Positions 62,198 to 64,000 of a stretch of 64,000 nt of DNA are shown here, in pieces; the stretch's first letter is position 1, and each line of letters begins with the position of its first letter. Source of the stretch: JAIBBV01 sp044347745. GTDB taxonomy: Bacteria; Bdellovibrionota_C; UBA2361; JAFLCA01. The notes beneath the pieces are model-generated. The model made no database searches. It had not been told where the DNA came from and saw only the letters and a list, made by a program, of their open reading frames with translations. The position numbers were made by a program, and so were the translations under genes. The stretch spans positions 33,862 through 97,861 of the forward strand of contig JBIKUD010000008.1 in NCBI GenBank assembly GCA_044347745.1, given 5' to 3'.

Positions 62198-62305
62198 GCT
62201 GCTTTATTTACGGCGAACTGAAAACAGATTTGTTTCGTGCCTAGAAGCCATCTCATAATTCGTACATTTGAGATGAGTTCTAGCGTAACATTTTGTATGT
62301 AATTA

Positions 62306-62962
62306 CTAGGCCCGCATTTCCCGGTTTCGGCCCTGAATCTCGAGGGTATATATGTTGATTGGGAGTAGGTTAAGCCAAACTCGTTCACGCTCAACCTGTT
62401 TCTCAGATTGCATAGATTTAAAGAAGCCGTCGAGTTCTTTAAGACGGCGCTTTCGCTCTGGAGCTGCTACCACCTTACCAATGGTTCTTAAACCAATGTA
62501 TTCATAATAGGTCATTACCGCGTCCTTGGTGCTGATGCGCTCAAGTTTAGCGAAAATATCTTTAACAACACTAAGGTCGAGGTTCAGGAAAGGAATTGCG
62601 CAGACAATAACGTCATACTGCACGGTCTCTGGAAGATCCTGCACAGGCCCTTGGAAGAAGGTGATTCGCTCACGATGACGAGTATAGTCGGGATTGTCTT
62701 TAAGGTTTTCCTTCAAGACCGCCATAAAGCGTGGATTGATTTCACAAAGGGTCAGGGTATCGCCATCGCGCATATCGCTTAGAATTTTTACGGTCACAGG
62801 TCCGGTGCCGGGTCCAAGTTCGACAATACGCTGAGGGCGCTGTTTTCCACGAAGTGGGTTAGTAAGAGCTTTGGCAGCCCAAGGAGAGCTTGGGAACATG
62901 GTTCCAGTAGTCTGGAACTCTTTAAGAAACTCTCTCAGAAAAACGACATTATCCTTAATCAT
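62306..62962 (-). CDS. Phospholipid N-methyltransferase-like (PmtA type)
   Basis: 218-residue soluble SAM-dependent methyltransferase. FPSSPWAAKALTNPL precedes motif I RIVELGPGTGPVTVKIL; LTLCEINPRFMAVLKEN holds the acidic post-I residue, and FFQGPVQDLP plus YDVIVCAIPFLNL correspond to later motifs. The TGTMFPSS start is typical of PmtA and KsgA-like relatives. Methylation of phosphatidylethanolamine toward phosphatidylcholine is the likely reaction, supported by nearby pssA; rRNA methylation is the alternative. Confidence 0.78.
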   Translation of the reverse strand: MIKDNVVFLREFLKEFQTTGTMFPSSPWAAKALTNPLRGKQRPQRIVELGPGTGPVTVKILSDMRDGDTLTLCEINPRFMAVLKENLKDNPDYTRHRERITFFQGPVQDLPETVQYDVIVCAIPFLNLDLSVVKDIFAKLERISTKDAVMTYYEYIGLRTIGKVVAAPERKRRLKELDGFFKSMQSEKQVERERVWLNLLPINIYTLEIQGRNREMRA

Positions 62963-63405
62963 ATCAGGATCCTGTACCCACTATTTAGATCAACTCTCAC
63001 AACGCTACAGCCCAAAAATGAAGCCTCGCGTGGCAGAAACACAAACCGCAACCCCAATGATTCGCGCTTCAGTACCAAGGAGTCAACACCCCTTCAACAT
63101 AAATTCCCCAATTGTATCAGGGAACTAACAAGGTGCTGGTTGAAGGCACCTTACAAGCGCTTTAGGGCGATTGAGATTCTCTACCCAAAAGATCGACAAC
63201 TAACCATGCGTCCCTTAGTTTGGCTGTCTAAATACGTTATGGGATTTGTTTGTTAAAGGTAACTTACTGAAACCTAAGCCTACTAGTTCGAACAGTTGCT
63301 AAAACTGACAGAGATGAGGCCTGCGAAAAAGTACTATAGATTGCAGGGGGTTGGCTCCGATATGTTAATCGAGGAGTCTTCTAAGCTCCTCAAGAGGAAA
63401 AAAAC
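62963..63405. other. Intergenic region before pgi
   Basis: 443 bp with no supported gene on either strand. AAGGTGC/GCACCTT (about 63130-63153) can form a 7-bp stem without a T-run. The pgi promoter is presumably in the right half; TACTATAGATTG near 63331 is a loose -10 candidate only. Confidence 0.45.
63371..63391 (+). promoter_or_regulatory. Hairpin beside the pgi ribosome binding site
   Basis: GAGGAG and CTCCTC form a perfect 6-bp stem around TCTTCTAAG, ending just before AAGAGG, the pgi Shine-Dalgarno. CTCCTC could alternatively pair with that Shine-Dalgarno, so a translational switch is conceivable. Confidence 0.4.
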
Positions 63406-64000
63406 ATGAGTAATCAGTTGTGGCAAAAATTTAAGCAGCATGTCCTTTTTGATTCTGAACTTGGATTCGGAATTGACGTGAGCAGAGTGAACTTTTCACC
63501 TCAGTTCATGGACGAGATGCAAGAAAAAATGAGTAGCGCGTTCGCTGCCATGGATCGTCTGGAAGGCGGTGCCATTTCAAACCCAGACGAAAAACGTATG
63601 GTCGGGCACTATTGGCTTCGAAGCCCGGAGAGAGCACCCAACAAAGAACTGCAGAATCTTATTCGCTCAACCATATCTGATATAAAAAAATTTGCTGCTG
63701 CTGTGCATCAAGGGACAATTGTCTCTTCGTCAGGTGCAAAATTCGAATCGATTTTACTTATAGGCATAGGCGGTTCGGCGCTCGGTCCGCAATTTGTTAC
63801 TCAGGCCTTGGGCTCAAGCCAAGATAAGCTACGCATATTTTTCCTTGATAACACCGACCCTGACGGAATTCAGAATGTAATTAATCGTATTCCTAACTTG
63901 GCTTCGACCCTTTGCGTGGTTATATCGAAATCTGGTGGAACCAAGGAAACAAGAAATGGCCAACTATTAGCAAAAGCAGCCTTCGAAGATGCGGGGTTTG
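63406..64000 (+). CDS. pgi: Glucose-6-phosphate isomerase (3' end outside the window)
   Basis: ATG 63406 with AGAGGA upstream opens a frame that runs to the right edge (198 codons seen). It contains GIGGSALGPQFV, the sugar-phosphate-binding glycine loop, and VISKSGGTKETRNG, the PGI signature region. LFDSELGFGI and MVGHYWLRSPERAP match the N-terminal part of bacterial PGIs. Interconverts glucose 6-phosphate and fructose 6-phosphate. About half of the protein is outside the window. Confidence 0.93.
   Translation, partial: MSNQLWQKFKQHVLFDSELGFGIDVSRVNFSPQFMDEMQEKMSSAFAAMDRLEGGAISNPDEKRMVGHYWLRSPERAPNKELQNLIRSTISDIKKFAAAVHQGTIVSSSGAKFESILLIGIGGSALGPQFVTQALGSSQDKLRIFFLDNTDPDGIQNVINRIPNLASTLCVVISKSGGTKETRNGQLLAKAAFEDAGF

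Overview
The window reads as a chromosomal stretch of a Gram-negative, heterotrophic bacterium. A Skp/OmpH-type periplasmic chaperone, a TonB-dependent cobalamin receptor and a periplasmic disulfide system imply an outer membrane. The mix of GTP-dependent PEPCK, class II fumarase, DUF6178-like and HDOD proteins, PmtA-like phospholipid methylation and the rare GT-C families TIGR03663 and DUF2298 suggests a deltaproteobacterial or related lineage. That placement is an impression from gene content, not a phylogeny. No rRNA, tRNA, insertion sequence, prophage or CRISPR array was seen.

Layout. 0-2 kb: 3' part of a transketolase. 2-6.8 kb (minus): three TadE/TadG-like secreted pilin-type proteins, all cysteine-rich, one carrying a Thr/Pro mucin-like stretch of about 240 residues. 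6.9-22.4 kb: an envelope glycosylation region with a DPM1-like GT2, four large GT-C-type membrane proteins (one an apparent PMT-DUF2298 fusion of 1333 residues), a BPL_N amidotransferase-like protein, a degenerate ABC-ATPase-like membrane protein and a VKOR-DsbA fusion. 22.6-27 kb: pckG, GT2, SDR, rpiA. 27-30.4 kb: an accessory island in decay, with a methyltransferase gene interrupted by two in-frame TAA codons, a PIG-L deacetylase pseudogene and a truncated Fe(II)/2-oxoglutarate oxygenase. 30.4-41.4 kb: SseB-like, OmpH/Skp, HDOD, fumC, ABM monooxygenase-like, several hypotheticals, DUF6178-like, infC and a secreted protein. 41.5-47.9 kb: a flippase, then a cobalamin riboswitch driving btuB-btuF-btuD-btuC. 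48-51.5 kb: murI, an nfeD/SPFH pair and a glutathione-peroxidase-like protein. 51.5-52.1 kb: remains of a plsC acyltransferase. 52.1-53.8 kb: CgeB-like glycosyltransferase. 53.9-60.5 kb (minus): DUF58-transglutaminase-TPR-MoxR operon. 60.5-63 kb: response regulator, pssA and pmtA-like. The window ends inside pgi.

The most interesting theme is the left 22 kb. Cysteine-rich Tad-type secreted proteins, one with a mucin-like domain, sit about 120 bp from a divergent dolichyl-phosphate-mannose-synthase-like GT2 and a run of GT-C enzymes. A VKOR-DsbA oxidase is translationally coupled to one of those GT-C genes. I infer, without proof, a system that exports, O-glycosylates and disulfide-crosslinks a surface pilus or adhesin. 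The second theme is gene decay: four genes in two places are caught at different stages of inactivation.
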